Shown here piece by piece: positions 39,821-49,603 of a DNA stretch of 64,000 bases. The notes beneath the pieces are model-generated. The model was not told the DNA's origin. It saw only the letters and a program-made list of their open reading frames with translations, and made no database searches. Each line of letters opens with the position of its first letter. Within the stretch, counting starts at the first letter, position 1. This stretch comes from Thalassotalea sediminis. GTDB lineage: Bacteria > Pseudomonadota > Gammaproteobacteria > Enterobacterales > Alteromonadaceae. The translations under genes were made by a program, and so were the position numbers. The stretch is taken from assembly GCF_030295915.1 (NCBI RefSeq), contig NZ_AP027361.1, forward strand, positions 1,798,001 through 1,862,000, given 5' to 3'.

Positions 39821-39915
39821 ATTGGTTCAAGTAGGCTAAAATGTCATTAAAGGGTAAGTAGTGCCATTTTCTTTATATGTTTGGTTTAACAAGGCTGATT
39901 TAAAAAGGAGTTGAA

Positions 39916-40572
39916 ATGCAATTGATTGCTTTTGTTCGTATATCTTGCCTTTTTTTGATGTCCCTATCGAGTTATGCAAGTGAATTAACAGTTCCTGCAA
40001 ATATTAAAGTGCTGCAAGTCAATGATGAGCATTTTTCGATGGACTTGTTTGACAGAAGTACAACACATCAGCTTAAAAAAGGCAGAAACGAATTACATTT
40101 TCAGTATAAAGAGTTAATTGAGGATGTTGAAAATGATGACCACACGACCATTTACTCTAAACCTTTTGTGGTTTTACTTACCTTAGATACTATTCAACGT
40201 CTAACATTGCAAGTACCAAGTTTTGAGAATGAACAAGATATTCGTTTGTTTGCAAAACAGCCTACTGTACGCATTGTTAATGACGACCAACAAGAGATTG
40301 ATATTTATCAGCAGGATTTGAAACGCTTTCAAACGCAACAAGACGTTAATTTGACCTTACAAAAAAGTCGTTCATATCCACAAACTCAACAACAGGATTT
40401 ACTTAATGTGGTATCAGAAAATAAGGCTGATAAACCCCATTCAGATTCCATTCATCATTTGAACGATACTATGCCACTTACTATGCTCCATTATTGGTGG
40501 CAACATGCGTCAAAACAGCAAAGAGCTGAGTTTTTGCGTGAAATAAATCGAGATTTAGAAAAAGGAAAGTAG
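39916..40572 (+). CDS. DUF2057 family secreted protein (YccT-like)
   Basis: 218-aa protein with a signal peptide (cleavage near residue 22, SSYASELTV). A DUF2057 domain covers about 25-170 (NIKVLQVNDEHFSMDLF, LKKGRNELHFQYKEL). The E. coli relative YccT (CsgI) limits curli assembly in the periplasm; the role here is unknown. AAGGAG precedes the ATG. It is followed after 1 bp by a SIMPL-domain protein, so the two form an operon of envelope proteins. Confidence 0.82.
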   Translation: MQLIAFVRISCLFLMSLSSYASELTVPANIKVLQVNDEHFSMDLFDRSTTHQLKKGRNELHFQYKELIEDVENDDHTTIYSKPFVVLLTLDTIQRLTLQVPSFENEQDIRLFAKQPTVRIVNDDQQEIDIYQQDLKRFQTQQDVNLTLQKSRSYPQTQQQDLLNVVSENKADKPHSDSIHHLNDTMPLTMLHYWWQHASKQQRAEFLREINRDLEKGK

Positions 40573-40573
40573 T

Positions 40574-41329
40574 ATGAAATCACTGGCAAAAGTATGTGTA
40601 ATATTGACCATTTTTACTTCAGCAATTACATATGCAGATGAAGGCATTGAGGTTGTAGGCAAAGCACAAGTTAAGGCACACCCCGATCAGTTTTCATTAA
40701 CTATTAGTATTAAAGAACGTGGTATAGCGGCGAGCAAAGTAAAACAAATTGTTGACAACAAGAGTCAACAAGTTATCGAAATGTTTGTCAAACAAGGGGT
40801 TTCAGAGTCTCATATTGATTCTTCAATGTTACACATGTATCCCATTTATGAAAAACCAGAAATAACACTATCTAAGGCTGAAATTGAGCGTCACGTAAAC
40901 AAACAAAATCAAGTGAACCTACCTGTTAATATGCAACAACAAAAAGTGCAAAAAGTGAGATTGTTTGATGTTGCTCGTACTATTTCGGTAAAACTAAATT
41001 CATTAGCGCAATATGATCGAGTGTTAGAGCACTTAGTAAAAATTGGCGTTAGTAATATTTCGCCCATTGAACTAGGGTTTAGCGATCCTGAAGCGCTTTA
41101 TACTAGCGCATTACAAAAAGCGATTGATAATGCCAAAAGTAAAGCGAACGACATCGCAAAACAATTGGGCGTTTCTGTTGGCACAGTCATTTCAATCAAA
41201 GAAACAGGTTATCACGCACCATCTGTTTATCGTATGTCAATGATGGAGTCTAAAGCTGGCTTTAGTTCGCAGGCAACAGAACGCGCAATTTCTGCACAAG
41301 TTGTCATCACATTTCAAATTATTTTATAG
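40574..41329 (+). CDS. SIMPL (DUF541) domain periplasmic protein
   Basis: 251-aa exported protein with a signal peptide (about 1-21, ITYADEGIEV). A SIMPL/DUF541 fold follows: GIEVVGKAQVKAHPDQFSLTISI, a central IGVSNISPIELGFSDPEAL and a C-terminal AISAQVVITFQIIL strand. Bacterial members such as YggE are linked to oxidative-stress protection, but no enzyme activity is known. It is translationally close to DUF2057 upstream. Confidence 0.88.
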   Translation: MKSLAKVCVILTIFTSAITYADEGIEVVGKAQVKAHPDQFSLTISIKERGIAASKVKQIVDNKSQQVIEMFVKQGVSESHIDSSMLHMYPIYEKPEITLSKAEIERHVNKQNQVNLPVNMQQQKVQKVRLFDVARTISVKLNSLAQYDRVLEHLVKIGVSNISPIELGFSDPEALYTSALQKAIDNAKSKANDIAKQLGVSVGTVISIKETGYHAPSVYRMSMMESKAGFSSQATERAISAQVVITFQIIL

Positions 41330-41423
41330 AATTGTTATTTATTTCCATAGAACTGCACATAAAGCTTTAACTTAAGGTGTTATCAAGGTATGTTATGCCA
41401 ATTTTCAGGGCTGACGTGATAGA

Positions 41424-41894
41424 ATGTCGAAAGTTGAATTATACCAACAGTTGAAACTTCAGGTTTCAGCGTTAATAAGTACGGAACATGATATGATCGC
41501 CAACATGGCTAATATCAGTGCCTTATTATTTGAGCAATTAACTGAGATTAATTGGGTTGGATTTTATCGAGTCGTTGAAAATGAACTTGTATTAGGTCCA
41601 TTTCAAGGTAAAGTTGCGTGTATACGCATTCCTATTGGTAAGGGCGTTTGTGGTACCGCAGTGTCAGAAGCTAAGACTCAGCGAATTGCGGATGTACACC
41701 AATTTAGCGGTCATATAGCGTGTGACGCCGCAAGTAACGCTGAAATAGTGATCCCAATTCAATATCAAGGTAAAGTAGTGGCTGTGCTTGATATTGACAG
41801 TCCAAGCTTTAATCGGTTTGATCACGAAGACCAACAAGGCTTAGAAGCACTCGTTAATGAGTTTGAAAAAACCTTATTAGTTGAGCAACGATAG
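41424..41894 (+). CDS. msrC: Free methionine-(R)-sulfoxide reductase
   Basis: GAF-domain enzyme, 156 aa, that reduces free L-methionine-(R)-sulfoxide. The cysteines expected of fRMsr are in GKVACIRIPIGKGVCGTAV and HIACDAASNAEIVIPI, and the ending VLDIDSPSFNRFDHEDQQGLE is characteristic. There is no strong ribosome binding site. The following small gene starts 2 bp after its stop, and proQ and prc come next in the same direction, an order common in Alteromonadales. Confidence 0.93.
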   Translation: MSKVELYQQLKLQVSALISTEHDMIANMANISALLFEQLTEINWVGFYRVVENELVLGPFQGKVACIRIPIGKGVCGTAVSEAKTQRIADVHQFSGHIACDAASNAEIVIPIQYQGKVVAVLDIDSPSFNRFDHEDQQGLEALVNEFEKTLLVEQR

Positions 41895-41896
41895 AT

Positions 41897-42178
41897 ATGA
41901 AAGAACTCGTGATAATACACGACTATCTTGTTTCTGAAGAAGTTGTCGGGGATTGGGACGGCAATGAAGAGCAAGTTACAGAGAATATTAATCAGCTTTA
42001 TCATACACTCTATGATTTTGCAGAAGAGGATATTGATCCTGCAGAGTTAGGTGAACTTTTAGAACTCATCTGGCAACATTGGATTGGGCAAGACGCATTA
42101 GCAGAGTTAACGCATGATGATATCATTGATTGGTGTCATCATTTACTTACGAATCGTGATCAATATTTAAACGAATAA
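41897..42178 (+). CDS. Small acidic protein of unknown function
   Basis: 93-aa, strongly acidic, Trp- and His-containing protein (LIWQHWIGQDALAELTHDD). It has no signal peptide or membrane segment. I do not recognise the family. It lies 2 bp after msrC and 22 bp before proQ in a tightly packed operon, so it is almost certainly a real gene, and its position suggests a link with proQ. Confidence 0.75.
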   Translation: MKELVIIHDYLVSEEVVGDWDGNEEQVTENINQLYHTLYDFAEEDIDPAELGELLELIWQHWIGQDALAELTHDDIIDWCHHLLTNRDQYLNE

Positions 42179-42200
42179 ATTTATTAATTAAGTAGTTATT

Positions 42201-42899
42201 ATGGAAACGAAAACTGAAACAGAAGCGGCATCAACACAGGCTGCAGAAACTGAAAACAAACGAACAAGCGCAAAAGAAATTATTGCTTACTTAGCAGAGA
42301 AGTTTCCTGCTTGTTTTTCTGTTGAAGGCCCAGCAAAACCTTTGAAAATTGGTATTTTTCAAGAGCTCGCAGAACGTTTAGATGGTGACGATGTGGTCAG
42401 TAAAACACGTTTACGTCAAGCATTAAGACATTACACAAGCAGCTGGCGTTACCTCAAAGCAATTAAACTAGGTTCACAACGTATTGATGTTGATGGCAAT
42501 GAAGTGGCGGAAATCGATCAAGAGCAAGCTGACTACGCGGCCAAAACATTAAAAGAGAGCCAAGAAAAGTTTGGTAACAAAAATCCTAAAGACAGCCTCA
42601 AGAAAAAGCCTTATAAAGGTAAGTCTACTGATACTAAGGGTTTGCAGACAAAACACAAAGCTAAAGATAAAGCGAAATTTAAAGGTGTTAGTTCTTCTAA
42701 ACGTGCACAAACTAAACCAGCCGCTAAACTTAAGCCTGTAGACGTAAATAATATTAATGTTGGCAAAGCCGTGAAAGTTCAATTAGGTAATGCACCTATG
42801 GACGCTGTAATTACCGAAGTATCAGGTGATGATATTTCAGTGCAACTTAGTTCAGGAATGGTTGTCAAAACACAGGTTAAGAACATATACATTGAATAA
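42201..42899 (+). CDS. proQ: RNA chaperone ProQ
   Basis: 232-aa RNA chaperone binding many small RNAs and mRNA 3' ends. The N-terminal FinO/ProQ domain (about 22-130) shows YLAEKFPACFSVEGPAKPLKIGIFQEL and LRQALRHYTSSWRYLKAI. A long Lys-rich linker (about 125-180) follows, then a C-terminal Tudor-like domain (VGKAVKVQLGNAPMDAVITEVSGDDISVQL). prc follows after 15 bp, as in E. coli. Confidence 0.97.
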   Translation: METKTETEAASTQAAETENKRTSAKEIIAYLAEKFPACFSVEGPAKPLKIGIFQELAERLDGDDVVSKTRLRQALRHYTSSWRYLKAIKLGSQRIDVDGNEVAEIDQEQADYAAKTLKESQEKFGNKNPKDSLKKKPYKGKSTDTKGLQTKHKAKDKAKFKGVSSSKRAQTKPAAKLKPVDVNNINVGKAVKVQLGNAPMDAVITEVSGDDISVQLSSGMVVKTQVKNIYIE

Positions 42900-42914
42900 T
42901 TTGGAGAAGCAAGC

Positions 42915-44945
42915 ATGCTAAAAATTTGTCGTACCGCACTTGCCATATCATTAACGTTTTCTAGCGTTAGTCTTTTTGCATACACCGTTGACAAAGAGGC
43001 TCCTCTGCCCATACTAACGCCAGAGAGTCAGCATGCTGTCTCCAGTAAGAGAATTGCCGCTAAATTTTCCCGCTCTCATTATAAAACTATCAAGATTGAC
43101 GATGCTCTTTCTGAGCAAATATTTGATCGCTATATTAAGCAATTAGATTATGGACGAAATGTTTTTCTTGCCAGTGATATAGCAGAGTTTGAACAGTATC
43201 GTGAGTCTTTTGATACTGTCGTTGCCCGTGGTAAGCTAGATATTCCTTATCAAATATTTAATTTGAACTTACAAAGACGACTAGAACGTTATGAATATGC
43301 GTTGAGTCTTTTAGAAAAACCTTTTGATTTTACTAAAGATGAAACGTATACCTTCGATAGAGAAGAAGAGCCATGGCCGGAAACCGAGAAGGCACTTAAC
43401 GAGTTATGGCGCTTAAAAGTTAAATATGATGCTTTAAATCTAACCTTAACCGGTAAAGAGTGGGATAAAGTCAAAGAAATTCTGACAAAACGATATAACT
43501 ATGCCATCAAACGTTTAAAACAAAGCGAAAGTGAAGACGTTTTTCAACTTGTGATGAACAGTTTTGCTCGCGTTGTTGAACCCCATACTTCTTATTTGTC
43601 GCCAAGAAATGCCGAACGTTTCCAAATGGAAATGAATTTATCGCTTGAAGGCATAGGCGCAGTATTACGTGCAGAAGAAGATTATACCGTTATACAAAGC
43701 ATTGTTAGTGGTGGTCCAGCTGATAAGTCCAATCAGCTAAAACCGAAAGATCGTATTGTAGGCGTTTCTCAAGGTGATGATAAGTTTGAAGATGTTATTG
43801 GCTGGCGACTTGATGATGTTGTGGATCTTATTAAAGGTCCGAAGGGCACCAAGGTACGTTTGCAAGTATTACCAGGAAAGGCCGTTGACGAAGCAAGCAT
43901 TAAAGTCGTTTCGATTGTTAGAGATAAGATAGTTTTAGAAGATCGCGCTGCTAAATCTGAGGTGCTTTATGAGAAGCCTGGTGATGAAACCAGCAAAAAA
44001 TTAGGTGTTATCAATATTCCTAGTTTTTACAATGGTCTTTCTGCTCACGTAAAAAAAGAGATCGATAAATTAACCGCTCAAGAGGTTGAAGGTATCATTG
44101 TCGACTTAAGAGGTAATGGCGGTGGTTCATTAACTGAAGCAACATTATTAACAGGTTTGTTTATTGATCAGGGGCCGGTAGTTCAAATTCGTGATGGCGC
44201 CAACCGTATTTCTATTAACAGTGATAAAGACGGCGTTACCTTTTACGAAGGGCCATTAACAGTGATGGTTGACCGCTATAGCGCTTCGGCGTCTGAAATC
44301 TTTTCAGCAGCGATTCAAGACTATGGTCGTGGTGTAATTGTAGGTGAGCAAACTTTTGGCAAAGGTACGGTACAGCAACATCGCCCAATTGCCAGAATTT
44401 ATGATATTAACGAACAGCCGTATGGTAGTATTCAATACACGATAGCAAAGTTTTATCGTATAAATGGCGGAAGTACACAACATAAAGGCGTGATACCTGA
44501 TATTGCTTTTCCAACGGCAGTAGCACCGGAAGACTGGGGCGAAAGTAAAGAAGAAAACGCGTTACCATGGGACATGGTACCTAAAGCAAGCTATAAGTCG
44601 ATTACCGATGTGTCTACGGATGTGGAGTACCTTACTTCGCTTCATCAAGAGCGTATTAAATCGAATAGAGAATTTAATTATTTACTCGATGATATTGTTG
44701 AATATCAAAAAGAAAAAGATAAAAAAGCAATCTCATTGAACTTAGCTGAACGCAAGGCTAAACGTGATGCACGAAAAGCAAAACAACTTGTTAGAACGAA
44801 TGAACGTCTTGTAGCAATGGGCTTAGACAAAGTTGAAAATCTTGACGACTTACCGGATGAGCTTGAAGAGTTAGATCCATTATTAGAAGAAACGGCAAGA
44901 ATTACCTTTGACTATGTTTCACTTGGCAAAGTGGCAAAAAAATAA
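42915..44945 (+). CDS. prc: Tail-specific protease (C-terminal processing peptidase)
   Basis: Periplasmic Ser/Lys protease, 676 aa, with a signal peptide (about 1-22). An N-terminal helical region comes first, then a PDZ domain (about 230-310, MNLSLEGIGAVLRAEEDYTVIQSI). The S41 catalytic core has the serine in RYSASASEIFSAAIQDYG and the lysine in GEQTFGKGTVQ. In E. coli it processes FtsI and degrades MepS. It is the last gene of the msrC-proQ-prc operon, followed by a strong terminator. Confidence 0.97.
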   Translation: MLKICRTALAISLTFSSVSLFAYTVDKEAPLPILTPESQHAVSSKRIAAKFSRSHYKTIKIDDALSEQIFDRYIKQLDYGRNVFLASDIAEFEQYRESFDTVVARGKLDIPYQIFNLNLQRRLERYEYALSLLEKPFDFTKDETYTFDREEEPWPETEKALNELWRLKVKYDALNLTLTGKEWDKVKEILTKRYNYAIKRLKQSESEDVFQLVMNSFARVVEPHTSYLSPRNAERFQMEMNLSLEGIGAVLRAEEDYTVIQSIVSGGPADKSNQLKPKDRIVGVSQGDDKFEDVIGWRLDDVVDLIKGPKGTKVRLQVLPGKAVDEASIKVVSIVRDKIVLEDRAAKSEVLYEKPGDETSKKLGVINIPSFYNGLSAHVKKEIDKLTAQEVEGIIVDLRGNGGGSLTEATLLTGLFIDQGPVVQIRDGANRISINSDKDGVTFYEGPLTVMVDRYSASASEIFSAAIQDYGRGVIVGEQTFGKGTVQQHRPIARIYDINEQPYGSIQYTIAKFYRINGGSTQHKGVIPDIAFPTAVAPEDWGESKEENALPWDMVPKASYKSITDVSTDVEYLTSLHQERIKSNREFNYLLDDIVEYQKEKDKKAISLNLAERKAKRDARKAKQLVRTNERLVAMGLDKVENLDDLPDELEELDPLLEETARITFDYVSLGKVAKK

Positions 44946-44956
44946 GCAACACTGAG

Positions 44957-44991
44957 AATAATAAAGCCGCCTGTTAGGCGGCTTTATTATT
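44957..44991. terminator. Terminator of prc
   Basis: A perfect 16-bp stem (core AAAGCCGCCT / AGGCGGCTTT) with loop GTT has T-rich and A-rich flanks, 12 bp after the prc stop. Confidence 0.93.
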
Positions 44992-45146
44992 TCTACTTGA
45001 TGTTGTGTTTAATAAATATACAAATATGTCAGTAATTGCGCGCTCTAACCTATTTTTAACATAAACTACTTGCACTATGTCGCTAGTCACGGCATGTTAT
45101 GCATGCAAACTTATAACTATAATTAAGTAAAATAAAGACAGTTTCT

Positions 45147-46601
45147 ATGACAAACCAAAACCCCTATAAAGCACCATCTACGTTAGACTCTTTTATACCG
45201 ATCGTAGTATTGATAGCGCTGCTTTCAGCGGCAGTAACTTATTTCTCAGATAACTCTTCCTACGGTCCAAACCAAATTGCACTCATGATTAGTATGGGCG
45301 TTGCTATTGTTATTGGTTTGCGTAATGGTCATACATGGAAAGAAATGGAAGATGCCATTGTTCGTGGTATTTCTTTATCATTGGGCGCCGTATTAATTTT
45401 ACTCACCGTGGGGGCATTAATTGGTACTTGGCTATTGTCAGGTACAGTACCTACATTGATTTATTATGGTTTACAAATAATCGATCCTACTTGGTTTTAT
45501 GCGGCTGCTTGTATCGTTTGCGGTATTGTCGCTATGAGTATAGGTAGTTCTTGGACAACGGCAGCAACCGTAGGGGTTGCTTTTATTGGTATTGCTGGCG
45601 GCTTTGAAATGTCTGCGGCGGTGACAGCTGGTGCTGTGATCTCTGGTGCTTATTTCGGCGACAAATTATCACCGCTTTCCGAGACAACTAATTTAGCGCC
45701 TGCTGTTGCAGGCAGTGAGTTGTTTGCTCATATCAAATATATGCTATGGACAACAATTCCTTCAATTTCTATTGCTTTGATATTATTTCTGATCATTGGA
45801 TTTAATCATTCTTCTGTAGAAACAGGTACTGCAGAAAATATTCTTTCGCTAACTAATACGTTACAGGCGACCTATGATATTTCTATATTTAATTTAATTC
45901 CGCTTGTTGTTTTATTGGTATTGGCTTACAAAAAAATGCCTGCTTTTCCTGCTGTAGGTATAGGGGCGTTGATCGGCGGCATTTGGGCACTGTTCTTTCA
46001 ACAGGATCTCATCTTAGCGATTGCGGGAGAGGAGCCTTCCGTCAGTACGGCTAATATCAAAGTTATTTGGACAGCGTTTTTTGATGGTATTGTGTTAAAT
46101 ACTGGTAATGAAGAGGTCGATCAATTATTAAGTCGAGGTGGCATGTCTAGCATGCTTAATACCATTTGGCTTGTTATATGTGCACTAAGCTTTGGCGCAG
46201 TGCTAGAACATCTTGGCATGTTGCGTAAGTTTGTTGAATCTATTTTATCTGCGGTTAAATCTACAGGTAGTTTAATTGCAAGTACGGTAGCAACATGTAT
46301 TGGTACAAACTTAATTACTTCAGATCAATATATGGCTATTGTAATGCCAGGTAGAATGTATAAAGAAGAATACCAACGTCGAGGTTTATCTCCCTTAGTT
46401 TTAAGTAGAACACTTGAAGATTCTGGCACAATTACGTCTCCGTTAATTCCGTGGAATACGTGTGGTGCATTTATGTTTGCTACACTAGCCTTAGCAGATT
46501 ATGAATATATTATGTATTGCTTTTTTAATCTTATTAATCCAATTATTGCTATTGCATATGGATACTTCGAATTTAAGATCAAAAAAATAGCAGAGGTATA
46601 A
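45147..46601 (+). CDS. NhaC-family Na+/H+ antiporter
   Basis: 484-aa inner-membrane transporter with about 11-12 hydrophobic segments. NhaC marks include VGALIGTWLLSGTVPTLIYYGL, GSSWTTAATVGVAFIGI, FGDKLSPLSETTNLAPA and the C-terminal SRTLEDSGTITSPLIPWNTCGAFM. It exchanges Na+ for H+ (family knowledge) and fits a marine life style. Some relatives carry malate/lactate exchange, so the substrate is not certain. It has its own terminator. Confidence 0.9.
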   Translation: MTNQNPYKAPSTLDSFIPIVVLIALLSAAVTYFSDNSSYGPNQIALMISMGVAIVIGLRNGHTWKEMEDAIVRGISLSLGAVLILLTVGALIGTWLLSGTVPTLIYYGLQIIDPTWFYAAACIVCGIVAMSIGSSWTTAATVGVAFIGIAGGFEMSAAVTAGAVISGAYFGDKLSPLSETTNLAPAVAGSELFAHIKYMLWTTIPSISIALILFLIIGFNHSSVETGTAENILSLTNTLQATYDISIFNLIPLVVLLVLAYKKMPAFPAVGIGALIGGIWALFFQQDLILAIAGEEPSVSTANIKVIWTAFFDGIVLNTGNEEVDQLLSRGGMSSMLNTIWLVICALSFGAVLEHLGMLRKFVESILSAVKSTGSLIASTVATCIGTNLITSDQYMAIVMPGRMYKEEYQRRGLSPLVLSRTLEDSGTITSPLIPWNTCGAFMFATLALADYEYIMYCFFNLINPIIAIAYGYFEFKIKKIAEV

Positions 46602-46633
46602 CATTTAACGGGCATTGCCCGTTACAGACAAAT

Positions 46634-46671
46634 AAAGCCTGTTAATTTCAAATAAGTTAACAGGTTTTTTT
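46634..46671 (+). terminator. Terminator of the nhaC-like gene
   Basis: CCTGTTAA (46638-46645) pairs with TTAACAGG (46657-46664), and the stem extends through A-T pairs into a run of seven Ts. A second small hairpin (AACGGGC/GCCCGTT, 46607-46623) precedes it. Confidence 0.82.
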
Positions 46672-46697
46672 GATTTAGCGTAACCAAAGGAGAGCTT

Positions 46698-49268
46698 ATG
46701 GCTTCGTCTCAAGCACGCATTCTCGCAGATTATCGTCCAAGTAGTTTTACCATCAATACTACACAACTTACATTTGAACTCGATGATCACCAAACTCGTG
46801 TTACCAATGTAATGCACATTGAGCGTGTAGATAAAGACGCGCCATACTTAACGCTTGATGGTGAACATCTATCGTTAGATGCTATTAGTATCAACGATAA
46901 ACCATTAGCAGAGGCAAGTTTTCAAAAAGTAGATAATGGCTTACAAATTTCAATTTCACCAGAGTTAAACCAACTAACGTTAACGATTGTCACAACTATT
47001 GACCCTGTTAACAATACGGCATTAGAAGGCTTATATAAGTCTGGTGGTGCTTTTTGTACGCAGTGTGAAGCGGAAGGGTTTAGGCGTATAACGTATTACT
47101 TAGATCGCCCTGATGTAATGTCGACCTTTACCACTAAAGTTATTGCAAACAAAACTATGTATCCGTATTTACTCGCTAATGGTAATAAAATCGATCAAGG
47201 CAATATAGGTGCCGATAAACATTTTGTAGTTTGGCATGACCCATTCCCAAAACCCTGCTATTTATTTGCACTCGTCGCTGGTGACTTTGACTTGGTTACT
47301 GATCAATATCAAACCGCTTCAGGTAAGCATGTCACGCTTGAGATATTTGTTGATAAAGGCAACGCGAGCAAAGCCCATCATGCAATGGAGTCGTTAAAGC
47401 ATTCGATGAAATGGGATGAAAATACGTTTGGTTTAGAATACGATCTTGATATCTACATGATTGTTGCCGTTGATTTTTTTAATATGGGGGCGATGGAAAA
47501 CAAAGGCTTAAACATATTTAATAGCAAGTTTGTTTTGGCCGATCATGAAAGTGCGACTGATACAGATTATTTTAATATTGAAGCTGTTATTGCCCATGAA
47601 TATTTCCATAATTGGACGGGGAACAGAGTAACGTGCCGAGATTGGTTTCAACTAAGCTTAAAAGAAGGTCTCACTGTATTTCGTGATCAACAGTTTAGTG
47701 CTGATATGAATTCAGCGGCAGTCACACGCATTGAAAATGTGAGTCACCTCAGAGCGATGCAATTCCCAGAAGATGAAAGCCCCATGGCTCATCCAATAAG
47801 ACCTGAAAAAGTGGTAGAAATGAACAATTTTTATACCATGACAGTATACGAGAAGGGCGCTGAAGTTATTAGGATGATCCACACATTACTCGGTGAAGAG
47901 AAGTTTCGGTTAGGTATGGATCTTTACTTTAAGCGCTTTGATGGCATGGCTGTAACCTGTGATGATTTTGTTGATGCAATGGCTGATGCTTCAGGTATAG
48001 ATTTAACACAGTTTAAATATTGGTATAGTCAATCAGGTACACCTATTTTACGCGTTAATGAATCGTTTAATAATGCAACAGGTGAACTGACAATATCGGT
48101 TTCACAAATTAATGAGCCAAGCGAACAACAATCCGTTAAGCATCATTTACACATTCCAATTCGTATCGAGCTAATTACTGACCATAATTCATCAGCCCAC
48201 TTATTAGCATTAAAAGAAGAAACACAAACTTGGCGTTTTGATGGTTTTGAAAAAAAGCCAGTGGTAGCGTTTCTGTCAAATTTCTCTGCACCAGTAAAAG
48301 TTCATTTTGAGCAACCAGACGAAGAACTTATTGCCATAATGAAACAAGCAGAGGATGATTTTAATCGTTGGGATGCGGGCCAGACATTATTAACAAGGTA
48401 TATTACTCGACTTGTGAAAGATGATTCATATTCTTTGCCAGTCGATATTGTTACTACGTATAAGTATTTACTTGATTCTACTCTTGATCCCGCGCTAAAA
48501 GCCGTGGCATTAAAGTTACCATCGTTTGATGAAGTATCAGTAAACCTTGAACAGGTAGATCCACAAAAAGTAATTGCCGCAATTAAAACCGTTGAAGCCT
48601 TTATTGCACATAATTTAGAAAATGAATTGCTTGAAATATATCTAGGTTTCGCAGATATACCGTATGCAAATAAGGGTAAAGATATTGCTCAAAGATCACT
48701 CAAAAATACCTGTTTATATTACTTATCAAAGCTAAGTAATCATCAGTTATTATTAAGTAGGCAATACAATCATTCTGATAACATGACTGATACATTAGCG
48801 TCACTTAATGCTTCTGCAATGCATAATACGGGTGTATTCGATAATTTAATGTCGGGTTTCGAAGCTAAATGGCAAGATACGCCGCTTGTAATGGACAAAT
48901 GGTTTAGCTTACAAGCCGTTGCTGACAGAGAAGACATTTTTCATGTGTTAGCAACAATGGAGCAACATGAGCTGTTTACTCTTAACAACCCAAATAGAGC
49001 ACGTGCTTTAATTGGTGCATTTAGCCATCGAAATCCGAAACATTTTTATCAGGAAAGTGGCAAAGGATATCAATTTCTTGCTAAACATATTAAAACGTTA
49101 AACAAAATTAATCCTCAAATCGCTTCTCGGTTATTAACACCATTAATTCAGTACAAGCGTTTTAATGAGCATCATAAAAACCTTATGTTAAATGCTTTAA
49201 AAGAGATTGCAGCAATTGATGATTTATCAAGAGATTTGAAAGAAAAACTGGATGCAGCCTTAAATTAA
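46698..49268 (+). CDS. pepN: Aminopeptidase N
   Basis: M1 zinc aminopeptidase, 856 aa (E. coli 870), cytoplasmic, broad specificity. GAMEN is at 264-268. The zinc site HEYFHNWTGNR has H300, E301 and H304, with the third ligand glutamate in LKEGLTVFRDQ. The N-terminal ADYRPSSFTINTTQLTFEL is the usual start, with AAGGAGAG before the ATG. The stop overlaps the next start (TAATG). Confidence 0.98.
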   Translation: MASSQARILADYRPSSFTINTTQLTFELDDHQTRVTNVMHIERVDKDAPYLTLDGEHLSLDAISINDKPLAEASFQKVDNGLQISISPELNQLTLTIVTTIDPVNNTALEGLYKSGGAFCTQCEAEGFRRITYYLDRPDVMSTFTTKVIANKTMYPYLLANGNKIDQGNIGADKHFVVWHDPFPKPCYLFALVAGDFDLVTDQYQTASGKHVTLEIFVDKGNASKAHHAMESLKHSMKWDENTFGLEYDLDIYMIVAVDFFNMGAMENKGLNIFNSKFVLADHESATDTDYFNIEAVIAHEYFHNWTGNRVTCRDWFQLSLKEGLTVFRDQQFSADMNSAAVTRIENVSHLRAMQFPEDESPMAHPIRPEKVVEMNNFYTMTVYEKGAEVIRMIHTLLGEEKFRLGMDLYFKRFDGMAVTCDDFVDAMADASGIDLTQFKYWYSQSGTPILRVNESFNNATGELTISVSQINEPSEQQSVKHHLHIPIRIELITDHNSSAHLLALKEETQTWRFDGFEKKPVVAFLSNFSAPVKVHFEQPDEELIAIMKQAEDDFNRWDAGQTLLTRYITRLVKDDSYSLPVDIVTTYKYLLDSTLDPALKAVALKLPSFDEVSVNLEQVDPQKVIAAIKTVEAFIAHNLENELLEIYLGFADIPYANKGKDIAQRSLKNTCLYYLSKLSNHQLLLSRQYNHSDNMTDTLASLNASAMHNTGVFDNLMSGFEAKWQDTPLVMDKWFSLQAVADREDIFHVLATMEQHELFTLNNPNRARALIGAFSHRNPKHFYQESGKGYQFLAKHIKTLNKINPQIASRLLTPLIQYKRFNEHHKNLMLNALKEIAAIDDLSRDLKEKLDAALN

Positions 49269-49486
49269 TGCAACGTTTTTATTTTTTTATCAATATTACA
49301 GCGTATGAATTTCTTCCTTATTATCAGGGAAGAGTAAAAGATATTGTTGTTACATCTGAGCAGGGACAACGTATTCAATTTCCCGCAATGCACCTAAGAA
49401 GCTATCTAACACCAACCGGAATTATGGGGCGATTTTGTTTAGAAACGGAAAACAAAAAGTTTGTCTCATTAAAAAAGTTAACGTGA
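49268..49486 (+). CDS. DUF2835 family protein
   Basis: 72-aa protein of the DUF2835 family (RFYFFINITAYEFLPYYQGRVKDIVV then IQFPAMHLRSYLTPTGIMGRFCLETENKKF). The function is unknown. It is coupled to pepN through a TAATG overlap, a pairing conserved in Alteromonadales. No ribosome binding site of its own is needed with this overlap. Confidence 0.85.
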   Translation: MQRFYFFINITAYEFLPYYQGRVKDIVVTSEQGQRIQFPAMHLRSYLTPTGIMGRFCLETENKKFVSLKKLT

Positions 49487-49508
49487 ATAGAGTTATTGCT
49501 TTAAACAG

Positions 49509-49519
49509 TGGTCAGACCA
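49509..49519. promoter_or_regulatory. FadR-like palindrome
   Basis: TGGTCAGACCA matches the core of the E. coli FadR operator (TGGTCNGACCA), but the flanking bases do not match the longer consensus. Binding is a guess from the core only. Confidence 0.35.
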
Positions 49520-49603
49520 TCCGATGTTTTAAAACGGCTAGAATGTTTATGGATAACCTTGTGAAAATAGTTCGTTGATAACTAAAGCTGGATGTTTGTC
49601 ATG

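Noticed and set aside
46607..46623. AACGGGC/GCCCGTT hairpin after the nhaC-like gene as a terminator
   Set aside because: No T-run follows; the next hairpin (46634-46671) is the better terminator.
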